From an uncultured Planctomyces sp. (GTDB lineage: Bacteria > Planctomycetota > Planctomycetia > Planctomycetales > Planctomycetaceae), in contig CALGTK010000430.1 in NCBI GenBank assembly GCA_937904325.1, positions 1-37,111 on the forward strand: a DNA stretch of 37,111 nt, written 5' to 3'. Below the pieces are notes generated by a model. The model worked only from the letters and a program-made list of their open reading frames with translations. It was not told the origin of the DNA and did no database searches. Below are positions 26,344-35,751 of this stretch, piece after piece. A program made the translations under genes and the position numbers. How positions within the stretch are numbered: position 1 is the stretch's first letter; each line of letters starts with the position of its first letter.

Positions 26344-27627
26344 TCAGACTTCCCAGCCTTTTCGGAATTCAGTTCGGATCATCGCGTCGGCTTTATCATT
26401 TCCACCCGTCGATAGTGTTTTTGCATCCCAGTCGAATCCGCCACCTGCTCGGTATGCGGTATTGGCCAACAGCACAGTTTCCGAAAGCGGGCCAGAATAA
26501 TCAAAGTCGCAAGTCGCAGGTTCACCGCCGCGAATCGCGTTCAGCCATTCGTTGTGAAAACCTGGCGAATCAGGAATCGATCGTTCGGGATTCTGATAAC
26601 TCGCAAACTTCTCTTCGGGAAGCAGTTTATATTTCCCAAATCCTGTGAGCAACATCCCGTCTGATCCGATGAAGAGTGTGTTCATTCCTTTGCCCGACAG
26701 GCTCTTCTCTTTCAGAATCGGCGGGCCGCTCTTCGCATGGTACCAGTGAAGTGTCACGCCCTTGTCTGGAAATTCGAGCCGAGTCGTCATCGATTTCGAA
26801 GCTCGCTGCGGATCAACTTCCGGCCCGGAACCGTCGACTCTTGTTGGATACTTCAGTCCCAGTGCCCAGAATGGTATATCCAGAATGTGACAACCGAAAT
26901 TGCCGGTTTCGCCCGTTCCAAAGTCCCACCAGAATCGCCAGTTGTACGGACAGTACGATGACGAGTATGGGCGATCGGCAGCCGGTCCCAGCCAAAGGTC
27001 CCAGTTGAGGTGCGCGGGCACTTTTTCACCAGTCTTCGCGGGAGCGGGCATCCCGCGATCACCACCGATCCAACTGTGAACCTCACTGACCTTTCCGATG
27101 GCTCCAGCTTGAATCAGTTCAACGCTGCGGTGCATCACTGACAAAGTGTGCCGCTGTACTCCAAGCTGCGTGGCAACTTTCATCTTCTTTGCCATGTTTG
27201 TCATCTCTCGGATTTCCCAGACCGAGTGCGCCATCGGTTTTTCGCAATACAGATGCTTGCCCATCTGCATGGCCATCATAGATGAATGAAAATGTGTGTG
27301 GTCCGGGGTACTGACGACGACGGCGTCAATCTGGCCTTCCATTTCGTCAAGCATTTTGCGGAAGTCCTCAAACCGTCTGGCCTTCGAATGCTTTTCAAAC
27401 ATCTTGCCGGCACGACTCTCATCGAGGTCACACATCGCAACGATATTCTGTTTTGAAACTCCGCCGACATTGGCAGAGCCGCGTCCACCAATCCCGATAC
27501 ACGCGACGTTGATTTTCTCGTTAGGTGAGTCTTCTGCTCGAGAAACAGAGCTGCCGCCCAGCCAGAATCCAGCTCCAATTGCAGCGCCCGTCTTTAGTGC
27601 ATCTCGTCGATTGATCGGCCGATTCAT
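26344..27627 (-). CDS. Gfo/Idh/MocA-family oxidoreductase, Tat-exported
   Basis: 427 aa from the ATG at 27627, with GGGAG 7 bases upstream; a TTG 24 bases earlier lacks support. The Tat-type signal INRRDALKTGAAIGAG (5-20) is followed by the NAD(P)-binding Rossmann start INVACIGIGGRGSANVGG (glycines at 45-50) and the family catalytic motif CEKPMAH with Lys130. The C-terminal alpha/beta domain includes WDLWLGPAADRPY and WDFGTGETGNFGCHILD, typical of the planctomycete exported branch. These enzymes oxidise, reduce or rearrange sugars, sometimes with a tightly held nicotinamide cofactor, which would let them work in the periplasm. It sits 150 bases downstream of the sulfatase-DUF1080-esterase gene, suggesting work on the same sugar. 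The substrate cannot be named. Confidence 0.92.
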   Translation of the reverse strand: MNRPINRRDALKTGAAIGAGFWLGGSSVSRAEDSPNEKINVACIGIGGRGSANVGGVSKQNIVAMCDLDESRAGKMFEKHSKARRFEDFRKMLDEMEGQIDAVVVSTPDHTHFHSSMMAMQMGKHLYCEKPMAHSVWEIREMTNMAKKMKVATQLGVQRHTLSVMHRSVELIQAGAIGKVSEVHSWIGGDRGMPAPAKTGEKVPAHLNWDLWLGPAADRPYSSSYCPYNWRFWWDFGTGETGNFGCHILDIPFWALGLKYPTRVDGSGPEVDPQRASKSMTTRLEFPDKGVTLHWYHAKSGPPILKEKSLSGKGMNTLFIGSDGMLLTGFGKYKLLPEEKFASYQNPERSIPDSPGFHNEWLNAIRGGEPATCDFDYSGPLSETVLLANTAYRAGGGFDWDAKTLSTGGNDKADAMIRTEFRKGWEV

Positions 27628-27777
27628 CAGAGTCTCCCTGAGAAATTTCAAAATTGATTCAAGTCATGCTTGAAGAAATAATCCGGAACAGCAGGTTCTA
27701 CGCGTGCGTCTGAGCAGACCATCGTGACTATTCACGGCAGCGATGTGAACCATCCTGCTCTGCCAATAGTCGCCTCA

Positions 27778-30744
27778 CTACTTCTTCAGGTGCTGATCGA
27801 AAAAGCTGATCACCCTTTTCCGAAGGTCCCGTTGTTCAGGTTGAAGATGAAAGCTGTGCGGCGCTCCCTCAAGGACAATCAAACTTACTGGCACATAGCT
27901 AGTCTTCAACCTGGCGTGAAGAAGCGTCGACTGCTTAACCGAAACGAGTGAATCCGCAGTCCCGTGCAGTATCAATGCTGGTGGATCATCCGAAGTTATG
28001 TAAGTAACCGGTGATGCCTGCCGACAAAGTTCAGCATCGAATTCAGACAGCTCGCTGCCCCGGGCGAGTGCCCGCCGAACAACGTCATGCACACCGTACA
28101 TCGGAACGACAGCCTGAACTCGACTTGACAACGCTTTGTACGGCCCCGCAGGTTCAAGTCCGTCAGAATTGTCAGTAAATGCCAGCATTGCGACGAGATG
28201 CCCGCCGGCCGAACCACCAATTGCACCGATATGGCTGGAGTCGATTCTGTACTCTTCGGCATGCGTTCGTAGAAACTGAACTGCTCTCTTGCAGTCGTGA
28301 AGATTGTGTGGCCAGACGTCTCGGAGTCGAGTCGCCAGGTCGTCACTCTTTACTGACAACCGATAATTGATGCTCGCGCAAACGTAACCAGCACCAGCGA
28401 GTGTGTTGCCGATATTCTGCTCGCGAGCAGCCGCTTTGTCGCCACCATGCCAGCCGCCGCCGTGAACGATCAGCACCGCTGGGCGTCGAGACTTTTCGTC
28501 ATCTTCCGGTAAATAGAGGTCAAGCTTCTCGGACCTGTCTGTTCCCAGATAGCTGACGTCTTTGACCACTCGGACAGACCTGGTTTCCCGGCTAATATTT
28601 TTTTTAGCGGGCTGATCAGCAACATTCGGTTCATAGACGAAAGCGAATTCGTCGAGTGGTCGAATCCAGATATTCCGAAATCGTACGGGGTTGTCATGAT
28701 CCTGCAGAAACAATGGACCAACGGACGTCTCAAGTTGCCTTTGCGAGATCTTTTCGAGATAAGGAGTGGTCCCATATCGAAATGGATGGTATTTCGATCG
28801 AGGTTCACCAAGCCGTGTCTCAGCCTGAACTTTCTGACCGTTAAGCCACGCAGTAATTGAACCCTGGGTTAAAATTTCGCCATCCTTGTCGCGTCGAGGC
28901 GCATGATACCGAATATCGTAGACCTGCCATTCTCCGGGACTTCGCGAAGCATTTACCAACGGCTGAGCGAATCCGTAAACAGCCCCCATCTCCTGCTGGC
29001 TGAGTTTTCTCGCATCAACTGAATTGAAAATCTGAATCTCATAGTTTCCGTGAATGTAGATCCCACTGTTGCCAGTTCCCGAATCCGGAAGCATGAATTC
29101 AACATGAATATCAGCATCTCGAAACTGCTGCTTTGAGACGATGTGATTGGTTCGGCCTTTGCCTTTTGTTGAAGTCAATGCCCCGTCTTCAAGTGGCCAG
29201 TTCGCCCGTTCTCCTGACATGCTCAAAAATTGGTGACTGCCGTCGTTGTCTAAAAGGACGATCGCGTCTTGTGGAGCTTCGACCGGCAGGCCGGTCTGCT
29301 GCGGAACAAACTTTGCATCTCCATCAAGTCGAAAATTGAGTTCCGCACGAAGCGCTTCAACGATTTTCGGGTAATCGGCAGCGACGTTGAGAGTTTCACC
29401 TTCAGGCGTGCGGTGATCGTAAAGTTCGTTGTACCCGTCCCTGTGAGCAACCAATCGGTGAGTCGCAGTGCGAATTGTTCTAGCCTTGGCATACGCAATA
29501 GCCGAATGCCCCTCCGCCGTCGGTTGATCAATCAGCGGCTGCAACGAAGTGCCATCAACAAAGCTCGGTTTCGGCAAACCGGCAATCTCACAGACCGACG
29601 GAAAGACATCGATCGTTTCGACCAGCGAATCAGACTTCACGCCTGGTTTCGGCATGTCTGGATATGAAATGATTAGTGGTGAATGCAGCGACTCCTCAAA
29701 CAACGCATGCTTTCCCCAAATGGCATGCTCACCGAGATGCCAACCGTGGTCTCCCCACAGAACAACGATCGTATTGTCAGCATGGCCGGTAGCTTCCAGC
29801 CGTTTAATAACTCGCCCAACCTGAGCGTCCGCATACGAAACACAAGCCGCATAATGCCTTCGAACTTCAGTAGAAAAATCGGCATCGTCGTTCGGATTTC
29901 GTTTCCACCGGTTGTACTTCATGAACTCGCCAGAGCGATGCCAGGTTGTTTTCCCTGCTGGCCTGGTCGGATGCGAAATCGGTGGCAGTTGGACTCCATC
30001 GTACAGGTCCAGGTATTTCTTCGGAGCACCGAATGGCAAATGCGGTCGGATAATGCCGACAGCGAGAAAGAATGGTTTATCTTCCTTCGCATCAGTGAGT
30101 CGATCCAGTTGACTCAACGCTTCGTCAACAATCAATCCGTCCGGGTAGATCGAATCCGGGCCTGCGACCGCCTGAAAAAGATCCATGTTTGAGGCATCGC
30201 CGCGGATCTCACCGTTGGCCAATCCGTGCATAGCTCCGCGAGGATGCTGCCAGGAACCAGCCGGCAACAAATGGCGATCCCACGAAAGCGGCATTTCGGG
30301 TATCGAATCCTGATCCCAGTCCTTGCCGCCGCGTCCTCCGGGATGGTGAGAAACCTTTCCAACAGAAACCGTCGTGTACCCATGCTGCCGAAACCATGCA
30401 GGAAAACTCGGCGGAAAGGCTTTAGCATCCTTACTGAGCTTGGCCCCTCGCGAGAACAAAGCTCCGTTCCCGGAAGGCCCATAAGTTCCGGTCAAGAGTG
30501 CGTATCGGGACGCTCCGCACGTTGGTGCCTGGACGTAGTGCCGATGGAACGCGCGGCCGCGAGTTGCCAGTGCATCGATATTAGGCGACTTGATATACTT
30601 CTTGCCGAAGCATGCGAGCTCCGGTCGTAAATCATCGATGCAAAGCAGCAGGACGTTTGGCTGCCTGGCAACGTCTGCTTTGAGCTTTGGGAGCAACAGC
30701 AACGTAAAAACAAACAACAGGCAGAGGGACGAATTCCGCTTCAT
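27778..30744 (-). CDS. Three-domain exported enzyme: sulfatase, DUF1080 (3-keto-disaccharide-hydrolase-like) and alpha/beta esterase
   Basis: 988 aa. Signal peptide [19 protein letters not shown]. Residues ~28-475 are a type I sulfatase of the iduronate-2-sulfatase kind: metal Asp37-Asp38, formylglycine site Cys76-Gly-Ala-Ser-Arg80, and [10 protein letters not shown] around 331-340. Residues ~490-697 are a DUF1080/LamG-like domain ([17 protein letters not shown]). Residues ~725-988 are a BD-FAE/carboxylesterase-like hydrolase: oxyanion HGGGW at 761-765, nucleophile Ser845 in GGSAGG, Asp931 in HGTAD, His963. One polypeptide could therefore remove sulfate and acyl groups and act on or bind the sugar. 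The ATG at 30744 is preferred over the one at 30750 because GAGG lies 6 bases upstream. The upstream neighbour encodes the aspartoacylase-like fusion. Confidence 0.9.
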   Translation of the reverse strand: MKRNSSLCLLFVFTLLLLPKLKADVARQPNVLLLCIDDLRPELACFGKKYIKSPNIDALATRGRAFHRHYVQAPTCGASRYALLTGTYGPSGNGALFSRGAKLSKDAKAFPPSFPAWFRQHGYTTVSVGKVSHHPGGRGGKDWDQDSIPEMPLSWDRHLLPAGSWQHPRGAMHGLANGEIRGDASNMDLFQAVAGPDSIYPDGLIVDEALSQLDRLTDAKEDKPFFLAVGIIRPHLPFGAPKKYLDLYDGVQLPPISHPTRPAGKTTWHRSGEFMKYNRWKRNPNDDADFSTEVRRHYAACVSYADAQVGRVIKRLEATGHADNTIVVLWGDHGWHLGEHAIWGKHALFEESLHSPLIISYPDMPKPGVKSDSLVETIDVFPSVCEIAGLPKPSFVDGTSLQPLIDQPTAEGHSAIAYAKARTIRTATHRLVAHRDGYNELYDHRTPEGETLNVAADYPKIVEALRAELNFRLDGDAKFVPQQTGLPVEAPQDAIVLLDNDGSHQFLSMSGERANWPLEDGALTSTKGKGRTNHIVSKQQFRDADIHVEFMLPDSGTGNSGIYIHGNYEIQIFNSVDARKLSQQEMGAVYGFAQPLVNASRSPGEWQVYDIRYHAPRRDKDGEILTQGSITAWLNGQKVQAETRLGEPRSKYHPFRYGTTPYLEKISQRQLETSVGPLFLQDHDNPVRFRNIWIRPLDEFAFVYEPNVADQPAKKNISRETRSVRVVKDVSYLGTDRSEKLDLYLPEDDEKSRRPAVLIVHGGGWHGGDKAAAREQNIGNTLAGAGYVCASINYRLSVKSDDLATRLRDVWPHNLHDCKRAVQFLRTHAEEYRIDSSHIGAIGGSAGGHLVAMLAFTDNSDGLEPAGPYKALSSRVQAVVPMYGVHDVVRRALARGSELSEFDAELCRQASPVTYITSDDPPALILHGTADSLVSVKQSTLLHARLKTSYVPVSLIVLEGAPHSFHLQPEQRDLRKRVISFFDQHLKK

Positions 30745-30837
30745 GGTCATCCTCGCAGGTGAATCTTCGATTGATCACGAAACCGTAGCAGCGTAACGCC
30801 GCAGAAGAAAGTTGTGACCCGCAAACACCGCACCTGA

Positions 30838-32400
30838 TCAGTCCTCAGACAGTGTTGCATGTCCAGCCGCCCAACGGACGCCGTTCACGATTATCGATTC
30901 CAGGCCGGGGGTCGCTTCAGGGTGTGGGCTGACCGATAGAACTCGCCCTTTGCCGAAGTCCGCAACTACGATCGCCGGCGTGTTAATCATCGTGCCCTTT
31001 TGAGGCTCGTACTTCGAAACTTCCGACCGGAACCAGGCGAGCGGCGTGTACATCGGCAGGTCCGTCGCCTTTCCCGCCGAAATGACTGGTCCGTTTTGGT
31101 ATCTGACCATTACGTCTCCAGATTTCCCGAGGATCGACAACGCCGCCCCTTCAAGCTCCATCTGTACATTCTGCGCGGTCCCGCGATACCACATCGACTT
31201 TCGACCGACGCCGGGAATATCGATAGTTTTGTTGAAAACGGCGGTGTTAATCACTCGCAACGACCAGTCGTAATGCGATGAGCAAAGAAAAGCTCCCGCA
31301 CAAATCCCCACAACGCCGTTCCCGCGTTTGACGAAGTCGCGGACGACCTCTCGCCCTTCTTCACCGATGGCTCGACCCTGTTTGCTGCCACTTCCACCAG
31401 GAAAGAGTACCACCTCAAATGGCTTCAAAACCTTAACATTAATATCCGACGGTCCAATACGCACGACTGAGATTCCATCGGATCGTCCAAGCAGGCGCGA
31501 AAGATTGGCAATTCCCTTTGACGACGCCCCCGCCGAATCATAAATCGCCACGTCAACTCCGGCCGACTCACCCTGGGCGGTGACTACATCGGCGCAATCG
31601 TGATCGATCAAGCCAAGTTCCAGAAGAAGCGTGGATACCATTAAACGATGCTGACGTGCCCTCAGTGAAACTGATTGATCTTTATACGTTGTCTCCAGGA
31701 TGAACGAATCGATCTTCAGTCGGTCGGTACAAGCCCGCACCAGGCTGCCTTTCGCAGCACCGGACCGTGACAGCATTTCGAATCGACGCTCCTCGTCATC
31801 TACGGTTGCATTGACCGCAGTCAGCATCTTTTCAGCCAGCGAAGCTCGTCTGACCGAATTAGTAAAGATGACGCTTGAGCCAACCGATTTCGGATTGCTG
31901 ATGTGAAAGTCAAACCCTTCGTGCAGGTCGATGACAAAATCAGGATTCTGGCGTTCGACCAGTTCCCACAACGCTACTGCAACGGGGCTTTGCGGCAATT
32001 CGCGATCGATCGTTGGAAAATTGCGATTCAGGTCGCGTTGGTTTTTGTCCTCTTCCAAAGGGGGGAACCATCGCGTCACCGCAGTCAGGCCGAGCGTGTT
32101 GACTCTCGGAACAACAATCAACCTGCCCGCCTTAATCGGCCAATGACGAATTTGCTCTGCAGCGTAGCTTCCTGCCGGTTCGTTGCCGTGCACGCCGCCA
32201 GTCAGAAAAACGACCGGCCCAGGTTCTTCTCCCTCAACAGAGTACCACGGCATCGCCCAGGCAGTTTTCTCTCCAAGGATCCCGGCCGCTTCACGCGCGA
32301 GGACATCTGATGAATCCACACCAAACGGGGCTGTAAGCAGAACGACCAGCACCAGGTAAAAAGTGTCGAATCGCTCACCAAATCTTCGATCTGCACGCAT
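30838..32400 (-). CDS. Aspartoacylase/M14-like metallo-hydrolase fused to a glutamine-amidotransferase-like (BPL_N) domain
   Basis: 520 aa. A hydrophobic signal-like segment (TFYLVLVVLLTAPFG) is followed, at ~60-260, by a succinylglutamate desuccinylase/aspartoacylase (M14-type) domain: zinc ligands in GGVHGNEPAG (His71, Glu74), substrate-binding NRNFP at 125-129 and IDLHEG with His160. Residues ~285-510 resemble the N-terminal domain of biotin-protein ligase, a class I glutamine-amidotransferase fold: VAIYDSAGASSKG, LFPGGSGSKQG and GICAGAFLCSS with the nucleophile-elbow Cys. Such domains often lack known reactions. A plausible combined role is hydrolysis of an amide or ester on a peptide or glycan outside the cytoplasm. 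GGAG lies 9 bases before the ATG. It lies 47 bases after a sulfatase gene on the same strand. Confidence 0.82.
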   Translation of the reverse strand: MRADRRFGERFDTFYLVLVVLLTAPFGVDSSDVLAREAAGILGEKTAWAMPWYSVEGEEPGPVVFLTGGVHGNEPAGSYAAEQIRHWPIKAGRLIVVPRVNTLGLTAVTRWFPPLEEDKNQRDLNRNFPTIDRELPQSPVAVALWELVERQNPDFVIDLHEGFDFHISNPKSVGSSVIFTNSVRRASLAEKMLTAVNATVDDEERRFEMLSRSGAAKGSLVRACTDRLKIDSFILETTYKDQSVSLRARQHRLMVSTLLLELGLIDHDCADVVTAQGESAGVDVAIYDSAGASSKGIANLSRLLGRSDGISVVRIGPSDINVKVLKPFEVVLFPGGSGSKQGRAIGEEGREVVRDFVKRGNGVVGICAGAFLCSSHYDWSLRVINTAVFNKTIDIPGVGRKSMWYRGTAQNVQMELEGAALSILGKSGDVMVRYQNGPVISAGKATDLPMYTPLAWFRSEVSKYEPQKGTMINTPAIVVADFGKGRVLSVSPHPEATPGLESIIVNGVRWAAGHATLSED

Positions 32401-32447
32401 CTGATTATGCTCCGTCTGGAAGACAGCAAACAGACCGCATTATGAAG

Positions 32448-33983
32448 TCAGTGGCGACTGCGACCGTCAGTAATCACTTTTTGAAGCTGGACGATCAACC
32501 GCTTTGCAACTTCCGGATGCGTGTCGATGACGTTCTTCTTCTCACCGGGGTCTTTACTCAGATCATACAGGCGATATCGAGTGACGTTGGTATTCGTCAA
32601 ATGGACTTCAACCTTCACATTCCGAGCTTTCTTCGAATCGTGCCGCTGCAGCTTCCAGTTGCCGACTCGCAAACCGTAGTTGCCACCTCTCCCATTATCC
32701 TGCTGGACAAGATGGTCGCGGCCTGTAGCTCCTTTTTCACCGAGTATCGCTCCCAGGACATTAAAGCTGTCGATGCAGGCTTCTTTCTTCAATTCAGCAC
32801 CCGCCAGTTTTGCAAAACTGGCTGCCATGTCGATTGTGCAGACGAGTTTGTCTGATTCACCTGCCGGCACACGGCCTTTCCAGCGAGTAATGAACGGCGT
32901 TCGCGTTCCGCCTTCCAGCACGCTGTATTTCCCGCCACTGTACGGGCCTGCCGCGCGGTGATCACCGTTATTCTCAAGTGCTCCATCCTTGTACCCATCG
33001 TCCATCACCGGGCCGTTGTCCGAGCAGAAGACGATCAGCGTTTTCTCGGCGAGCCTCAGTCGATCAAGAGTTTTCATCAGCTCACCCACGCACCAGTCGA
33101 GTTGCACGATTGAATCGCCGCGGAATCCAAGTGGCGACTTACCCTGAAAACGTTCGTGCGGAATTCGTGGAACGTGCAGATCGTGCGAAGAGAAAAACAG
33201 AAAGAACGGCTTGTCCTTGTTGCCTTCGATCCAGTTGTTGGATTGATTGACCCATTCGTCGGCCAGGTCTTCGTCGCGGAATCGAGCTGCGTGACCACCG
33301 GTGTAAAATCCGATTCGACTGATCCCGTTGTGGATTGTCGAATTGTGACCGTGCGTCCAGTCCATCTTCAGAGTGTCGCGATGAGTGATTCCGGTCGGGT
33401 GATCAGCGCTCGGTTTCTTCTTGCCGACCCAAAGCGGATCTTCGGGATCCAGATTCAGCACGCGATGATTCCGAACGTAGACCTGCGGCACGCGGTCATT
33501 CGTCGTGGGCAGCAGAAAGTTAAACCGAAAACCGATGTCTAATGGCCCCGGTTTGAGATCGCCATTCCAGTTGGGACCTTCTGGACCACCCAGCCCCAGA
33601 TGCCACTTTCCGATGACGGCGGTCGAATAACCAACGTTCTGAAGCAGCGAAGCAATCGTCTCTGTGCCTGGCTGAATGATCGCTGGACTGTTCGGCGGTG
33701 CAATGCCCGTCCCCTTTCGGCGGAAGGCATAATTGCCTGTCAGGAACGAATACCGAGTCGGAGTGCAGGTCGACGCCGAACAATAGCCACTCGTAAAACG
33801 CTGACCTTCTGCAGCAAGTCGATCGATGTTTGGAGTCTTTACACGCGTCGCCCCGTAGCACGACAGATCCCCATAGCCCATATCATCGGCCATGATGACG
33901 ATGATATTCGGCTTCTCTGCAGCCAGGCTCTGCGAAGACAACAAACCAGCGAACAACAGCAAACAAAGATGGCGAAGAATCAT
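32448..33983 (-). CDS. Type I sulfatase (arylsulfatase-like), exported
   Basis: 511 aa. Signal peptide LCLLLFAGLLSSQSLAA. The sulfatase start PNIIVIMADDMGYGDLSCYG supplies the calcium-binding Asp33-Asp34, and the formylglycine motif is Cys73-Thr-Pro75-Thr-Arg77. GKWHLGLGG and FCSDNGPVMDDG supply the further Lys/His and Asp/Asn ligands. The length is normal for the family. It should hydrolyse sulfate esters after Cys73 is oxidised to formylglycine; the target polysaccharide is unknown. AGGA lies 10 bases before the ATG at 33983. It stands between another sulfatase and the aspartoacylase-like fusion, all on the minus strand with short gaps. Confidence 0.94.
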   Translation of the reverse strand: MILRHLCLLLFAGLLSSQSLAAEKPNIIVIMADDMGYGDLSCYGATRVKTPNIDRLAAEGQRFTSGYCSASTCTPTRYSFLTGNYAFRRKGTGIAPPNSPAIIQPGTETIASLLQNVGYSTAVIGKWHLGLGGPEGPNWNGDLKPGPLDIGFRFNFLLPTTNDRVPQVYVRNHRVLNLDPEDPLWVGKKKPSADHPTGITHRDTLKMDWTHGHNSTIHNGISRIGFYTGGHAARFRDEDLADEWVNQSNNWIEGNKDKPFFLFFSSHDLHVPRIPHERFQGKSPLGFRGDSIVQLDWCVGELMKTLDRLRLAEKTLIVFCSDNGPVMDDGYKDGALENNGDHRAAGPYSGGKYSVLEGGTRTPFITRWKGRVPAGESDKLVCTIDMAASFAKLAGAELKKEACIDSFNVLGAILGEKGATGRDHLVQQDNGRGGNYGLRVGNWKLQRHDSKKARNVKVEVHLTNTNVTRYRLYDLSKDPGEKKNVIDTHPEVAKRLIVQLQKVITDGRSRH

Positions 33984-34084
33984 TCAGTGGTCATCCTGAA
34001 GTCAGTCAATCGGTTGAGCCCGCGGGATGCGTCAAGACGCCCCCGTGAATAACTCGGTGTCAAAAATTCATCATAATGGCGATG

Positions 34085-35650
34085 CTAGAATTCTAACTGG
34101 CGGACGCCTGGCAAATTGTCCACAAGTTTCCAGCCCGTGCGAGTCATCTCGGCGACGGCTTCGGCTCTCAGCTTTGTCAGAGTCTTCTGATGGTTAGCTT
34201 CGAGAGCCAGATTCGTAAGTTCATCCGGATCGGCATCGATATCGTACAGTTCCTCAATCTCGTTCTCGACAAGCGTTCTGATATACTTGTAATGGCCGCT
34301 GCGGATCATCACGTACCAGGGAATCCCGTTCAGCTCTGAGATTTCTTTGTCCGTCGGAATCGTGTGCGTGTCTGAGCCGTACGCTCGGCCAGTAAAAGTT
34401 GTCATTGACGGGTGTTCCCAGTCGCTTTTCGGATCCTTCAGCAACGGAGTGAGGTCGTGGCCGTGCATCTTCCACGGCATTTCCATTTCGGCGAACGAGA
34501 AGAATGTTGGGATCAGATCAACGCCGGAAACCGGATGCTCGCAAACTTTTCCCTCAGGGAGCTTGCTCGGCATCGACACGATCATTGGTGAGCGGATATT
34601 CGCGTCGTACGGCGCAAGCTTCGTTTTGAAGCCGTGCTGCCCCCAGGCAAATCCCTGATCTGATGTGAAGACGATGAGCGTGTTGTCGTACTCGCCGGTT
34701 TCTTCGAGAACGGAAACCAGCCGGCCGACAGAGTCGTCCAGCGCGAGCACCCCCTGGTGATACTGTCTCACCCAGCCGTTCAACGAGTTACCGTGAATGC
34801 TGGTTGCGTTAGCGACAGTTCGGCCGCCAAATTTCCCACCCTTCATCTGCGGCTGCCCATCAGAGCCCAGCTCCCAGAAGTTGATTTTCTGCATGTACGC
34901 TGGTTTCCCGGGACGAGGTGGGAAGATGTCCTTTGGCGTTGGCACCTGCGCATCCGGATACGCGTCGCGGTAACGGTGTGGCGGAGTGAATGGCCCGTGA
35001 ACGGCTCCGTAACAAACCCAGAGGTACCAGGGTTTGTCGGGATCGCGATTCTCACCGCGAATGAAGTCCTCCGCCCAGTTTGTGTAGTTGTCGGTTGAGT
35101 AGCCTTTGACGAGTTCCGGCTCGCCACCGTTGGTCTCGATCAATTGATCATAGAAGTAGTGTCCAGAGTTCTCGGGATATCGTGGTCGGTTCCAGACCTT
35201 CTGGAAGTCCCAGTCACGATTGGCTCCGGTGTCGGTCCCGGTGTGCCACTTGCCGAGCTGACAGGTCGTGTAGCCATTCTCGCGAAACGTCTTCGGCCAG
35301 AAGCGGGCCTTCTCCGGATCGTACGTGCTGCCCGGATACTGACCTTCCATCCGCATTGACTCAACGCCGAACTGATGATGCCCGGTCAGCAAGGTCGCGC
35401 GACTCGGCATGCACCAGGTCCCGACGAATGCGTGGGCAAATCGGACTCCGCGAGCGGCCAGTCGGTCAATATTCGGAGTATTGACCCACTTCCAGGCTTC
35501 TGGATAGCAACTCACTGAGCGATGCGAATGATCGTCCGTGTAAATCACGAGAATATTGGGACGATCATCTGCGGCGAACGACGGCCGCGTGAATACTGCC
35601 AGCATCACTATTGCCAGCAGAAACATAGACGCAGAGCGAATCCGGATCAC
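34085..35650 (-). CDS. Type I sulfatase, exported (GTG start)
   Basis: 521 aa. The start is taken as GTG at 35650 because AGGAG lies 8 bases before it and it leads straight into a signal peptide (MIRIRSASMFLLAIVMLAVF). A TTG at 35680 and an ATG at 35626 are less well supported. RPNILVIYTDDHSHRSVSCY gives metal Asp39-Asp40 and the formylglycine motif is Cys80-Met-Pro-Ser-Arg84. TSDQGFAWGQHGFKTK holds later ligands. It is clearly different from the neighbouring sulfatase (CTPTR type) and from the sulfatase in the three-domain fusion (CGASR type), suggesting distinct sulfate positions or substrates. This is the first gene of the long minus-strand run. Confidence 0.93.
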   Translation of the reverse strand: MIRIRSASMFLLAIVMLAVFTRPSFAADDRPNILVIYTDDHSHRSVSCYPEAWKWVNTPNIDRLAARGVRFAHAFVGTWCMPSRATLLTGHHQFGVESMRMEGQYPGSTYDPEKARFWPKTFRENGYTTCQLGKWHTGTDTGANRDWDFQKVWNRPRYPENSGHYFYDQLIETNGGEPELVKGYSTDNYTNWAEDFIRGENRDPDKPWYLWVCYGAVHGPFTPPHRYRDAYPDAQVPTPKDIFPPRPGKPAYMQKINFWELGSDGQPQMKGGKFGGRTVANATSIHGNSLNGWVRQYHQGVLALDDSVGRLVSVLEETGEYDNTLIVFTSDQGFAWGQHGFKTKLAPYDANIRSPMIVSMPSKLPEGKVCEHPVSGVDLIPTFFSFAEMEMPWKMHGHDLTPLLKDPKSDWEHPSMTTFTGRAYGSDTHTIPTDKEISELNGIPWYVMIRSGHYKYIRTLVENEIEELYDIDADPDELTNLALEANHQKTLTKLRAEAVAEMTRTGWKLVDNLPGVRQLEF

Positions 35651-35657
35651 GTTGCAA

Positions 35658-35662
35658 CTCCT
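35658..35662 (-). promoter_or_regulatory. Shine-Dalgarno sequence deciding a GTG start
   Basis: AGGAG on the minus strand, eight bases before the GTG at 35650. It is one of the better ribosome-binding sites in this window and fixes the sulfatase start between the TTG at 35680 and the ATG at 35626. Confidence 0.6.
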
Positions 35663-35751
35663 GAGTTCAATCGACGACAAAGCGTGGTCACATCTGATCT
35701 TGTGACGAAAATCGCGTCAGCACTATAACGCCTCAGCCTTGCGCTGCCAGG

